Assembly: GCA_963969595.1 (NCBI GenBank)
Contig: OZ018418.1
Coordinates: 9,987,001-10,051,000, forward strand
Origin: Neckera pumila
Lineage: Eukaryota > Streptophyta > Bryopsida > Hypnales > Neckeraceae
Direction of reading: 5' to 3'
Length of the DNA: 64,000 nt
The translations under genes were made by a program, and so were the position numbers. The first letter of the stretch is position 1, and the number at the start of each line of letters is the position of its first letter. Under the pieces are notes generated by a model. That model made no database searches. It was not told the origin of the DNA and saw only the letters and a list, made by a program, of their open reading frames with translations. Shown here in pieces: positions 33,602 to 45,475 of this stretch.

Positions 33602-34840
33602 GTGAGAATTCTAATTCCAATTTGCCAGCACCAGTTACACTTGTGTTCAGAAGTAGTGTATGATGTCTGAGGTTGTGGATGGAGACATCAACTTATTTGT
33701 GAATCAATGCTGTCTGTTTCTATGTTTTGAAGTCTCGTGTAGTAGGAAAGGGAAGTGCAGTCCTTTATCAGAGAAGAGTTTCAGTGTGCAAGAGACAATG
33801 CTATCAATGTGGCAGGTAATTATGAATGAAGTGGATGGGAGGGGTGGAAGGGAATTGAGCTGGAAGTACAGGTTCTACAAATACACTGAGCATGTACGTT
33901 GTAGGCAAGCATACGTTGTATTGCATTGGTGATTGTTGTCACTATTGGAAAGTGCTATGCAAGGTGGAAGACACTTCAAATGTTTTCATTCAATGATAGT
34001 CTGATTCTAAGGATGACGGGTAGCTATAATAGTGGTCCTCATAGATGTTTTTTGTTTTTATAGAACAAGCGGACTGATATTCTATTTGAAGACTCTTGAA
34101 TGGAAGTGTTGAGTGATCCTTGAATTCAAACAGTCATGAGGAGGAGGAGGTGGATGGGCCAAGGAGAGTGATATTTACACTGACTTTTGGAGCAGTCTGT
34201 CGTTCTATGTGGAAGTAGTATTGGCTGTCTTTGGAGAAGGCTATATTCAAGAACGAGTTATGGAGAAGAGGACAATGAGATGGAAAGGTTAGTACAGATG
34301 GCACAGTATTCTTGGAATTGATTTGTTTCTGGAGTTTCTAATTAGATGAAAGTAATGCAAGCACAGCTCCATATTTATTTGACAATTGTGATTTATGTGA
34401 GAGGACAGTTGTCATGTAAATGTACATGCATCACGTGAGAGGAGCAAAATTGTAAGAAAGTTGGAGCACTTATGTTTTTGAGGGTCCACTTTGCTTTTGG
34501 GATCTTAGTGCTTGACACTTAATTAACATTGTAATCTTATTTTATTGAAATTGTAAGTTGCTTGTCGGTTTTAACGTTTTCTTTGCATTTGGGTGCAGCC
34601 AACTCTACGTGTTCTGTGGAATTGCCACCTATGTGTGGTGTTGGAAAGTTGAAGTTTGAACTAAAATTAATTTCTTAAATTTTTGGGTACCTAGTTTTCT
34701 GGCTCTTTTACCTTGTTCATAAGAGGCGTTGGCGCTGGGGACTTGGAGGCTTTAGGCGATTTTGACGTAGAAATAATTAATTTCTGTGGGACATTGTGTG
34801 GCACTGGTTCTTCTGTAGAAGCTCTTTATCGGAAGCTCTC
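33602..34840. other. No gene supported
   Basis: Possible 3' flank of the CACTA fragment. Short frames only; nothing recognised. Confidence 0.35.
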
Positions 34841-34846
34841 CTCCCG

Positions 34847-34901
34847 AGGGTTTTCAGGGTGAACTTGTAATGAGAATTTGCAAGTTCACCCTGAAAACCC
34901 T
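34847..34901. repeat. Perfect 21-bp stem hairpin with 13-base loop
   Basis: 34847-34867 and 34881-34901 are exact reverse complements (left arm begins AGGGTTTTCAGGG). Either strand could fold into a short stem-loop. It resembles a young small hairpin more than an old MITE, because no mismatch is present. Transcription is unknown. Confidence 0.85.
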
Positions 34902-37900
34902 AAATCTCTTCATTGGAAGCTCTAGGGGGGCTTTATTTTCTGTTCCATTTTCAGTCAATTCTTAGGTGTAATTGTTAGGTACCTGAATTGGCACAGTCTA
35001 ATCTCTGTTTCTAAAGAAATTGTGGAAGCTCATGTCATTCTTTCGTCATTATAAGAGTTACTAGTTTTTTCATAATGTGGATTACTGTTGGTGGAATTAC
35101 AGATCAGTAGTTTGTAATTGGAGATCAGTTAGTAAGAGTATGACGTAGTGCCATCTATTGCAACAAGACTTGGTGATCATCAATGTCCGACTACGCTTGC
35201 GCTGGTTACCTAGTGAATCCTGGAACATCTTGATGGCATTGAAACATCTAAGTTTTGATGAATATGATGTCTTGAAGAAGAAGTGCGCATTTTTGTTGAC
35301 ATGCTGTGGTTGGTTGGGAATAATGTTGTTGATCAAAGTACAAAGGTTCTGTACATGAATGAGGGGGATTGGCCTACTTCTCCTATGCTTCATTTGGTGA
35401 AATTGTTTGCAGATGGTAATCTTTGTTTATTTGGTGTACTGCTCCGTAGGACTTTCCTCAATCATGAAGACACTGGCTTTCGTGGTGTTGGCGGTTTGCT
35501 TATGCACAAACCTTAGGTGCAATGGCTTCAAATTCTTTAGATAGGCATTCTATTTTTCGTAGTCAACTGAAGTTATATTATTTCTTGCCATCAAAAAGTG
35601 TGCATTAGGAAAGCATGCTGAGGTATTTGGAGTAGTACTGTAGTCATTGAGATTTGTCAGACAATCATGAATGAAATCTTAGTGCACTGTCTTTTCTAAG
35701 GAATGTCCAAGGTCTTTGCAAGTACTGTAGAACAATAGTTTGGCAAGTGACAGTTTATATGGTTGGACAAAAATGATGAGGGTAATGGAGTTTGAGAAGA
35801 TGAACAACAGGATGAGTGGGCTTCTTGGAGAAGTCTGTGTAACTAGCACAATTTATTGCCTTTTTTTTTTATGATTACAAAATTTAATTCTTTTTGGCAA
35901 ATTATTGAGTGCAGGATTGACAACTGCTAAGGAGGTAAACCCCTGGGGTCCTATCACTATAAAATCCATCTCAAATACTTGTAAGCAATTGCCTCCATGT
36001 GTGGCTTAGTTGGCGCCATTAGCTGTCACAGGAGTCCTAGACAAGTCTTGGATTGAAGAAGAATGGGACGGGCAATCCCTGGTGAAGTGGAATGCGATAA
36101 TCTTGATCATTTAGTCACTTAGTAAAATTTTGTAAAGTCATTCTTAGCTTCTGGCCTCCTCTCTTGTAGGTGGAATGTCCATGCCACATGGAAGTACTAA
36201 TATATAGTTGTATTTTTGTGCATCAGGTACAATTTTTGTGCTTTGAATTCCTAACTTCACAAGTTTTCAAAGTACATAGACTGGAAAGAATTCCGAAATG
36301 CAAGAGTGTAGCAGGGTATGTTCCCTTGCTTCTTTGAGAACCGGACTATAGTACAGGGTGTGGCATTCAAATGTTTTGTCTACATATTCTATGAAGGGCA
36401 AGTTTAAGTGTGGAATGGCAGTTTGAATTTGTGGAATAGAAATGACCTCTTCATGTGACAGGCTGTTTGTTGCAACAAGCAAGGGTGATTGCAAGAAACA
36501 CTTGTACTATTTTGTATCACACGGTACATTCTGCTTTGTTTTTTGGGCATAACTTTTGCGTTCTAGATCCAAATGACTTAAGATTTATAGAGAAGGTACT
36601 CATGACCATTATACATCTTGCCTAATTTTTTGGTAATTTTCAAAAATGTTTTACTATATAAAACAGCCCCCAATTTCATGTCACACTTTGCTAATTTGGA
36701 GGGGGCTTAGTACTATTTTGGGCCCAAAAAAACGAATTTGCAGTTGAAATTTGGATGAGATGATCTTCTAGTAGACTTCTAGCTCTCCAAGAGAGGGATT
36801 TAAAAAAAAGTTAATTTTGTATAGTGTGGAAGTCTACAAAGTGAGCTTCTTTCTGCTTGCATTTTGAAACACATAAACATTATTTTGGTGGGTTTTTTGG
36901 TGAATGACCATCTCCATAGAGCTATTGCAAATTGCAAATTTTGATTTTGCAAATGGCCTATTTTGATTTTGTGTATTTACTTATTTTTACTATTTTTCCC
37001 TTATTAAAACATGAAGGTATGTATCTTCTTGTGACTTAGCACTTTTCAATTTCTCCTACTTAGAGAATTTTCCTATGAAATTCCTTCCTTGGGAACCTTT
37101 GTCTTGAAGGTATATACATTAGTCCTATTTTTTGAATTTTTTAAATATTTGTTTTCTAATTTTAAAGTACTCTCAAAAAAATCAGCCAAACGCAACAAAT
37201 AGTACAAGTGTTTCTTGCAATCACTTGCAACCAATGTACCTTTGCAAAATGAAGAGTCTCTAGAATGTAGAATGTCAATTTTGAGTATGACAGCACATAG
37301 GATTGACAATGAATAGTACCAAGTATGATGAAAGAGAAGGCGAATGACAAACTATGTGGTGGCATACAATGCGAAGAGCACGTCAAAAATATGGAATGGA
37401 TGGAATTCATGGATTTGCTGCAGCCAATATGAATTGGTGCAGTCATATTCAAGACGTGTGAAAAGTGAAGGACAGAATTTTATGAAGGGAAGCTACTGGA
37501 GTAGTGAAGAATTGAATGTTGTGTAGCATATAAAAGAGTCTTGGAAAAATGCGTTTTATTTGCCTTGGAATTGAAGGAATAAGTGGGTTGCTGCGGTTAC
37601 CGTTTCTTCATACAGATCCTCAGAAAGGCGACAGACAGGCTTGTAAGAAGGTGACATCAATTTCCTTGTAGTGATAATTTTGTTCAAGCGTAATTTGAGC
37701 GCAATAGTGACAGACACTGCCCAATTTCAATGTAGTGATCAATGGTGCTGAGCTAGTCATGAAGTCAATTATTGAAAAGGGTACATGACTACTTTTGAAC
37801 CAGTATGAGGTCAATGACCACAATGATAAGCAAATTTAGTAACACGACTAGAAAAAAAGGTAGTGAAGTAGGAAGAATATTGTACATGAAGAGGTGCAAG

Positions 37901-38298
37901 CCTCAGCATGTTGATTCATTGCCTGCAAATGGTTATGGATTGCAAAGGAGCGGTTTGTTTGTACATGAATAATATACAAGACTAAACATGTGAAAAGAAA
38001 TTTCATTAATGAGCAGGCTCCAGTGACAGATTTTTGTCAAGGTTGCAATGCATTTTGCTACATATACAGAGGCGCAAGAATATGAGACCCCTAATGGATA
38101 CATTTCTGTGGTCCACAATGATCTTGAAAACCAAAATGTTAAGAAGATTGAGTTGAATTACGTGGCGAACCTTTTTCGAAATCTTTTAGGAATGGAAAGT
38201 ATATTTCAGTAATTGATGTGAATGAGAAATTCAAAGTTCAGAAGATGCAATTGTCATGTGGACGGAAGCAATTGTTGACACAACTCCAAAAAAAATGA
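34902..38298. other. No gene supported
   Basis: AT-rich DNA. The block around 36,540-36,720 has GCATAACTTTTGCG and a GGGGGCTTAG ending, similar to words at 44.2-44.55 kb, so it is probably an old dispersed repeat. Fragments with TTGTAGTG at 37,650 and 37,740 may be remnants of the M2 MITE. No protein recognised. Confidence 0.35.
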
Positions 38299-38530
38299 CA
38301 CTACAAAGAAATAGAATTGACACAAAATTGATAGTCAATTGACGAGCAAAAATTACAGATGTACACATTGACAAAGGTAGGTCGAAGAAGTGTTCAACTA
38401 TTGTTTTGGACATTTTCCTGTCAAACATTTGTCAGTTTGGAGCCCATTTCCTCGTAGTAAAAGACAACAAGCTTAGAGAACAAACTTACAATTGTCATAT
38501 GTAACTCAACATAGTAGATTGTGATGTAAT

Positions 38531-38670
38531 CACTATAAGGGAGTAGTGTCAATTCAGACATTTTTTTGTCAATTTTTTGTCAATTTGGACATTTTTTTGA
38601 GAGAATTTTGTTAATTTGGACATTTTAGTCAATTAGGACGTGTCAATTTGGACATTGTTTTCTTGTAGTG
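38531..38670. mobile_element. CACTA MITE, family M2, copy 1
   Basis: Starts CACTATAAGGGA and ends TTTCTTGTAGTG, flanked by the 3-bp duplication AAT, as CACTA elements make. The interior is built of GTCAATTTGGACATTTTT repeats. 140 bp, non-coding. Confidence 0.8.
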
Positions 38671-38811
38671 AATTTCATGACTTTTAGGTACTACTATGGA
38701 ATAATATTTTTTGTCATTTAGTAGTTCTAAATCCACCATAGTTAATATAAGTGAGTTTTGGATTTATAAAGAATACAAGATTCAGTTGTAATGCTAATGT
38801 TGTTGTTGCAG

Positions 38812-38978
38812 CACTACAAGGGAATGTTGTCATTTTTTTGTCAATTTGGACATTTTTTCTGTCAATTTTTTTTCAATTTGAACTTCTTTTTGTGAATTCG
38901 GACATTTTCCTGTCAAACACTATCGAGCACTATTTGTCAATTTGAACATGTCAATTTGGACGCTGTATTCTTGTAGTG
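38812..38978. mobile_element. CACTA MITE, family M2, copy 2
   Basis: CACTACAAGGGAATGTTGTC to TATTCTTGTAGTG with the same GTCAATTTGGACATT interior as copy 1. Flanking triplets (CAG and ATG) differ, so the duplication is lost or the ends are rearranged. Confidence 0.75.
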
Positions 38979-39468
38979 ATGGACTCTTGAAATCTGAGTT
39001 CCAAATCTGTAGTCCATGATATGATTGTATCTGTAGCAACTACAATAAATCAAAAACATCACATCTGTATAAGCAACAATCATTACACTACCTAAAATAA
39101 TGCAACAAATGAAAGAACGCTTAAAATAGATGAAAAATGTACCTCATGGATGCCAATACATGACATCTGCTTAAATCTGATGAACAAAAGTTACATTGTT
39201 TGCATCATTGAGAACCACCAAACCTATTGTGACCAAAGGTTGTATCAACCAAAAATGATTAGTAGCAGAAGTGTGATGACAAAAATGCTGATATTTCCAA
39301 ATTGCTTTTAGACCCTCATTCCAAACGCTAGATTGATTTTTGACAAGCGCAGCTAGGAAAGAGGTAGCAACTACAAAAAAACAATATGACATCCAATTTC
39401 TTGGTTTAGATCACAGAAAAATCAGGTAGACTACAATCACCAAGTTCTATAATCATAGATACTAGCTT

Positions 39469-39570
39469 CACTACTAGGAAATGCTGTCATTATCTAGCAA
39501 TTGGGACATTTTTTCTGCCAATTTTTTGTCAATTCAGACATGTCAATTTGAACGTTGTTTTTTTGGAGTA
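39469..39570. mobile_element. CACTA MITE, family M2, copy 3 (decayed)
   Basis: CACTACTAGGAAATGCTGTC at the left; the right end is TTTTTTGGAGTA, a mutated TTTTTGTAGTG. Interior shortened but with GTCAATTCAGACATGTCAATTTG. Confidence 0.65.
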
Positions 39571-39614
39571 TTGATTGAGTTGTATGTCAATTATTTATAG
39601 TGTAATTAATGGAG

Positions 39615-39634
39615 TATATATATATATATATATA
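39615..39634. repeat. (TA)n microsatellite
   Basis: Ten TA units. Confidence 0.9.
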
Positions 39635-40139
39635 AAATAAACCAAGGAACAACTAGTGTATGACTATATTCTATGAAAAAAAGTAAATCTACTAAGAATC
39701 AATTTGCAAATTCAAAACAACTTCAATGTTAAGTCTCTAAAATAGCTTTATATAAAATGAATAAAAAGAAATGATGGATATAAATAATAAAATAAAATTA
39801 TAATAAAGACAAAAATTATAACCAAAACAAGGATTGAAAGCCTTGTCCTAAATCACCACATGGAAAAAATATGCTTCATGCTTAGTTGCACCATAGTTGT
39901 ACAAAAAATAATAAATATGGGTGCAAAAAAATGTAGGAAGGTCAAGCAACTTCTAAGCGGTGACTGGACGTGATGACTCATTTTACTTGAACATGTTAGT
40001 GTCCACATGCGCAGTTCATGTTAATGAGCTTCCAAGCCAACAACAACATAAAATATAATTCCCTTGTCCTATACAACTCAAATATCATATTCAAGTAGAT
40101 AACAACAATTGCAAGTCCAAACTACTATAGCAATTGTTT

Positions 40140-40265
40140 AGGACCCAACAATCATTTGTGTCCTAACCTCCAAAGGACCAAGGCTTTTTTTCTGCCAAAA
40201 ATCATTCAAAATTGTCATTTCTATAGCAAAGAGTGAAAAAAATTGAATTTTTTTTGTAAATCTAT
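40140..40265 (+). repeat. Repeat R1, 5' fragment
   Basis: Shares CTGCCAAAAATCATTCAAAATTG and CATTTCTATAGCAAAGAGTG with the start of R1 at 46.91-47.0 kb, then diverges. Truncated copy. Confidence 0.6.
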
Positions 40266-40399
40266 CGCAGCATAGGGCAAGGAAATTCCCAACTATACTC
40301 CCAAAAACCACTCTAAAGCATAACAAAGTGACTGTAAAGATTGAACCTGCGAGATTTTGTGAAGTATCTAATCTTATTTAGTATCTAAGCTCAATTGAT

Positions 40400-41360
40400 A
40401 TCCATATTTCCCTTTCCGGTCCTAACACCACAACCAAAAACCCAACAACACCAAAAACTACAGTTAGACCTTTCTTTCCTTTTTTGATCCGTCCAACTAT
40501 CCGATTTGGTCTGATCAACTCCTATTCGCTCTTACCCTTATTCGGTTTAGTTTTACCTCTATTTCACCATCAGAGGGTTCGCCGCTTGCTTTTGAGAGTG
40601 GCAAGCCCGCCAGTCTTTCCGTGACTTATAGTGGCTGAAGACCCACTTTTCTATCCTCCAATCTCCTACACTAATCCGGATCTGGTTTGATCCCTCACAG
40701 CAATGTAGAGAACTCTCCGGATCACAAGTCATGCAAAGACCCCTCGTACAATCCTCTCATACTACAACGACCTTAGCACCAAGTTCTATATGTACAAAGT
40801 CAGGTGGTTACAAGTATATCCGTCCGTGCTAACATCAACTAAAGCTCTTCCATTTACCAACTAGGGCGATGAGATCTCTCAGGAGATCGGACTCTCAATT
40901 GGATTTTCCACCCAGGAGTTCTAGCGCAACTAAGGAATCCCTCCTTATCCGCCTAGCCTAACAACGGCTCTCTCGCTCGGAAACCTAAACCTTAGAAGTG
41001 CTAAGGAACTGAAATCGACTCCCAACTCTTTCACTATCCACTCAGTTGCACATAAGATCAAAACAAGAACACCAAAGGGAGAAATCACCTCCAAACCAAC
41101 ATGCGCCTTCTTAACTCCTCACCACACAACCCTGCCACACACAGGAGAGACACACAACAAGAAGCCAATAGAAGGTACAAGAAAAATTTAGGCGAAAAGA
41201 CTCGCAGCTCCTAAGCAGGGACTGGCTTATATACAATTGATTTACAAAGGCAAAGAGGCCCCCAGAAATCCACACAGAACTTCCGGGTCCAATCTTAACC
41301 GATCAGACCGGATCAACATCTGATCCGGTCCAAACTATCTTACACAAATTACATTCCTAC
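40400..41360 (-). other. 3' flank of family H copy 2
   Basis: GC-richer than its surroundings and full of CCGGATC words (TCCGGATCTGG at 40675, GACCGGATCAAC at 41307, CTGATCCGGTCC at 41321). No protein recognised. The same word set occurs in the 5' flank (43.5-43.65 kb), so these may be subterminal repeats of the H element. Confidence 0.4.
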
Positions 41361-41364
41361 CTAC

Positions 41365-43210
41365 CTACCTTGCAACTCCTTCACCCATTGTGGGACTTTT
41401 GGGTTCCGCGGGTATCTGGTTGAAGACGTCTATTAGATTCTTGCTCCGCTCCCCGGCAGTAGGATCCGGAAGATCTGATCCTGGCAGTGAATTTAGCTGG
41501 ATCGCTTGTCCAGGCCCAGGCCTTTGTTGACTCTTCTTTGACTTGAGAGTTTGATCTTTGGGCTCCCTCAAATTTGATCCTTCTGCCGCGAACAATTTTG
41601 GCAGCAAGAGGTCCGAAAGATGGATCTCCCTAGAGTACATGGACTCGTTCAGCTTCTGGCTACTAATGTCCATCCGGTCGATTGTCGCTTGAGTCGCCAC
41701 CATTGCCGCTTCCACCCAATCGATAAAATCGGTCAGGATCCAAACTATCCAGGAACCGGATACTTTCTTCTCCTCGTGTACTCCCTTATCAAATAACTCT
41801 ACTTTGACAGTGGTGGATTCGAAAGCTCTGAGAGTGGCCTTCACCGTCTCCGCCACCTTTTGGATCGTGTCCGCCATCTCTCGGACGGCGGTCTTATCTT
41901 CTTTGAAGGCGAACATTTCTGCCTTCAACGTACCGACTTCCTCCTAAAGCTGACAGATCTCTGCCTCCTGCTTTGGTGCTCGTTCGGATTGATGATGTAT
42001 AGAGCTACCTTAGCCAGTAGCTTGCTGTCTACCAAAGCATCCACCAGTTCTTTGATACTACAAAGAGTCCTTCTCTTGACCTCCCAATCCGCTCGTATTT
42101 CGCAGAGAATGTTGGTCAATTGAATGAACGGATCAGTTGGGTTTTTGAGATCCAGTATCTCCACTTCCGGTCCATGTTCTGGAGTCGACCGGTTGATAGG
42201 AGGGGTTCCTCTCTTATGAGGAGGCGTCGTCTTTGTTCGCTTCCTTGTCCTGAGGTGCTCCTCTTGATCTTCTTCTTCCGTCTCGGGTTTGGATCCGGAT
42301 AATTCCTCTGGTTTGTCATCCGAACCCGACTCTCCATACTTCAGGATGGATTCCTGAATATTCCATGTCTTCTTCTCCATATTAGTGAGGAGTTGGTTGC
42401 ACTGGTAGAGGTGAAAGAGGTAGGGACTCAAAGGAATGGCCCTACTCTTTTCAACTCTCATAACAAGCTGAGACACCAGATTGCAAAAGATCCGGGCCCA
42501 ATTTACTTTCCGTTCCCCACTCAGGGCCCCAAAAATAGTGTTGCCGATGGTCATTGTCACCCTTGTCGGCTTCTCCGGGTGGACGATTGGAATCAAAAAC
42601 TGGAGAAGGCGGAGGTATCGGTCGTCTATGCAATCCGTGACCGCCACTAGTAGAAAATTTAATTTTTTTGTTGTTTTGGTTGCGTTGATCCAGTCAAAAT
42701 TTGACAGAAATCTATTGAAAACAACAGATTTCTGTCAAATTTTGACCAGACTAATACAACCAAAACAACAAGAAAATTAAATTTTCTACTAGTGCGCGTA
42801 TCCGTCCTTATTGCTTGGCTCTCCATAAAACTTATCATGGATGAACTCAGCCCTCCGTCCTGCCATGCCTAAATCCCCTAACCGGAAGTTGTAGACCTCT
42901 CTCCACCTCTATTCTTCCCACTCGGTTGGGCGCCCCCGGACAGTATTGTCGAACTGATTCAACAGTTTGCCCTTGAGCTCTCTTACCATCCGCTCCTCTC
43001 TAAACCCCCAGGGTTTGTCCATCAACTCCAAACAGCCCATCGTGTTGAGGTCGTCCATGAGCTCGGTTCTTGCCGATTCTTTGGAAGGGATGACCGGAAC
43101 TACTTTCCGGAGTTTAATCTCTGAGGAGGTACTGGGCGCTCCCAGTCTACTCTTGCAAACCTGAGGTATGGACACGGACTTGGCTAGCTGGATCCTTTCC
43201 GATCGCTACC
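41365..43210 (-). pseudogene. Repeat-encoded protein, family H copy 2, interrupted by a MITE
   Basis: Reading 43210 to 41365: a segment IPSKESARTELMDDLNTMG and ELMDKPWGF, TAG at 42911-42909, KFYGEPSNKDGY, then a 140-bp CACTA MITE (42655-42794), then VTDCIDDRYLRLLQFLIPIVHPEKPTRV... through NTIFGAL, NWARIF and YLFHLYQ to an acidic linker with KRTKTTPPHKR. After a frameshift near 42000 a coiled coil follows (KQEAEICQL-TAG-EEVGTLKAEMFAF), where TAG sits at a heptad Gln position. The C-terminal tail is Pro/Ser-rich and ends at 41365. It matches the copy at 1-876. About 500 residues when joined. Function unknown; a structural or accessory transposon protein is a fair guess. A TATA box lies at 43439-43449. 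Confidence 0.65.
42655..42794. mobile_element. CACTA MITE, family M1, copy 1, inside family H gene
   Basis: CACTAGTAGAAAATTTAATT at the left and its inverse ending CTACTAGTG at the right; 3-bp duplication CGC on both sides. Long inverted arms (TTGTTTTGGTTG / CAACCAAAACAA; TTGATCCAGTCAAAATTTGACAG) make a near-complete hairpin. It splits the H coding frame. Confidence 0.9.
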
Positions 43211-43438
43211 TCACTCTCTCCTAGCCGCACATCCCGTTCTTCACTTTCTCTTGTCCGATCTCAACCGGAAGACAACACAAAACCTACAGCCCACACAATC
43301 TCGACCTCTCCCGCACTTTGACGCACTCGCACTTAAGTCCTTACGCATACAACGGTGGGCGCAGTCGGAGGCGTTAAAGCGCTCAAGGTCAGCTCCAAAA
43401 CTTGAGGAAAGTAAAGGAGCAAAAATGGAGAAGACTAG

Positions 43439-43449
43439 CCTTTATATAG
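43439..43449 (-). promoter_or_regulatory. TATA box of family H copy 2
   Basis: On the minus strand CTATATAAAGG, a textbook plant TATA box, about 230 bp before the first conserved H residues. A start site near 43,410 would follow. No equivalent was found for copy 1. Confidence 0.5.
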
Positions 43450-43689
43450 TCCAAGACCCCGATTGGTTATCATGACCTTTTCCAGTCCAATCCATAGCAA
43501 CCCGGTTCAACCCTAATCCGATCCAAGATAAGTTCCGAATGTGATTCCGCTCTTGAGTACTAATACTCTGACCGGATCAAATCCGGTTTACCCTTACTGC
43601 ATTAGCTTTGTTTATCTTCAGTCTTCTTCTGTCTCCTAGTAGGATCCGTATTCTAATTACTCTTTTTTGTTCCAACTTTTAGGTAAGCA

Positions 43690-43960
43690 AGGGAAAACCA
43701 AAAATTTTGGTTGCGACAAAATCTAACCATAAGACCTTACACCCAACTAATATGAGAATATGTGGAAAAATTTCAGAATTTTTGACCTCATAGATTGCAA
43801 GGTATCTGCATTTAAAGTCAAAAAAACAAGTTTTTCAACACATTGTGGGACTAGATTATTTAACTTTGAACCTTCTTAACTTTAATTTTTTGCACTACAA
43901 AGTTTGAGATTTAAATCTTTGTGGTAGAGAATTGAGTTGAGAGTCTAGGGAAAAAAAACC
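43690..43960 (+). repeat. Repeat R1, copy 2
   Basis: Matches 46.95-47.24 kb: CATAAGACCTTACACCCAAC, AATATGAGAATATGTGGAAA, TATCTGCATTTAAAGTCAAA, CACATTGTGGGACTAGATT, TTTTGCACTACAAAGTTTGAG, GAGAATTGAGTTGAGAGTCT. Non-coding. Confidence 0.75.
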
Positions 43961-45305
43961 CTTCAACAACACTTCATTTTCATTCTTTAAGAAATTGTTA
44001 AGTAGAAGTAGGTACGAGATAGAAGGAGAATTGAAATTATTAATATCTCTAAGATGGAATTAAAATGCACTAATCCCAATGGTGAGATTGTTCTAGCAAG
44101 AAAACTAAACCCTGAGACTTTTTTTTTTTGAAAAATTGTAAGATTGGAATTAGAAATGAATCCGACAATTTATTTTTTCAAAAAGATGCTTTAACTACCC
44201 AAAAAACCAGATTGTCCATAACTTTTGCATAACAAATCCAAATGGAATGAACCAAAGATTTCTATGTAGATAAAAATATAATCCATTATAAGAAAAAATT
44301 CAAAAAAAAAATTTATAGTTTTTGAATATTTTTTTTGCTACCCCTTCTCCCCTGTTTTGAGCTTAGTTAGGCATAACTTTTGTTCCCGAGCATCGATCAT
44401 AAAAAGATATATATTTGCAAGAGGTTTGTCAACTTTTCTATCTTCAAAAAAGTTTCAAAAAACCAAGACAAAAATTCAGCCCTTAGGTACCTACTCAAAA
44501 TCCCATTTGTCCCCCATAGGGACAATGGTCCTTTAGGGCTAAACAATTAAAAAAGCAATTGTAAATGTAGTTGTAGAAACCTATTTATTCTCCTAGTACT
44601 TATTTTCAATATATTGATATCACTTCTATTCTATACCAAGATTTTTTGGTCTCCCAATAGCATATTTAACCTCATTCAAGAAGTGAAAGTCTCCGCTAGA
44701 CATGAATCCATTCTCTACACAAATAGTGTTTCTAACTCATTTCAATTGACAAGTTGTTCCACTAATCCAAAACCGCCATCATCACTCTGGCTACAAAATA
44801 TACATTGATTTCTAAAATCAATATATAACCATGTAGAAGAAACAATTTCAAAACTCCTACCTCCCAAAAAACTTTAACCCTTCCTAACTTTTGCATACGA
44901 TGTCCACAAATGCCGCGTTCTTTGGTGCTCAGGAACCTCCTTTCCCTTGCCCACCAGAAAATCAATGAAAATCTAAACAACCCTAATGATAGTAAGCAGG
45001 GACAGTAGTGGCAGTTTTGGAGATACCCGCTTTATTTGATGGAATCTTAGTGCTGGATTCTAAGTTGCCATATCTGAAGTTTGATAGAATTAAGAAGCCC
45101 AGTGAGAGAATTTGTGCAAACAATTGAGGCTGGGGAATCAAACCAATGAAACCTAAAAATAAAAAAACATGAAGTGATGATGAGGAATTACTTGAAAAAA
45201 GGAGTCAAAGGAGAATGTTCAAGGCACATAAAGAACATCAGGAAGTCCATCAGTGTTTCATTGCACCATGTTGACACCATAGTGGCACGCCCTGATTTTC
45301 CTGAT
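43961..45305. other. No gene supported; old AT-rich repeats
   Basis: 44.2-44.55 kb repeats the theme TAACTTTTGCATAAC...CCAAATGGAATGA and GGACAATGGTCCTTTAGGGCT seen around R1 and R2, so it is a related old repeat. No protein recognised. Confidence 0.35.
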
Positions 45306-45311
45306 GAATGT

Positions 45312-45475
45312 CCCATGTCCGTCATTGTTGTTTGATGTAACTTCTACGCAATTCCATCTTCTTGGACCCATGTCTGTTATTGTTGTTTGATATAATTTCT
45401 ATGCAACTCTATCTTCTTGATCCTATGTTCGTCATTGTTGTTTGATGTAACTTTTACGCAATTCCATCTTCTACA
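45312..45475. repeat. Tandem repeat, 3 x ~55 bp
   Basis: GTCATTGTTGTTTGATGTAA occurs at 45321 and 45431, with a variant (GTTATTGTTGTTTGATATAA) at 45376, each followed by CT(T)CTACGCAATTCCATCTT-like sequence. Period 55 bp. Confidence 0.8.

Larger units (their letters stand above)
38979..40139. other. No gene supported (apart from M2 copy 3)
   Basis: AT-rich DNA between MITEs and the R1 fragment; only short frames without similarity. Confidence 0.35.

Noticed and set aside
40400..43690. Family H locus as an LTR retrotransposon
   Set aside because: No reverse transcriptase, integrase or protease motif and no long terminal direct repeats were seen.
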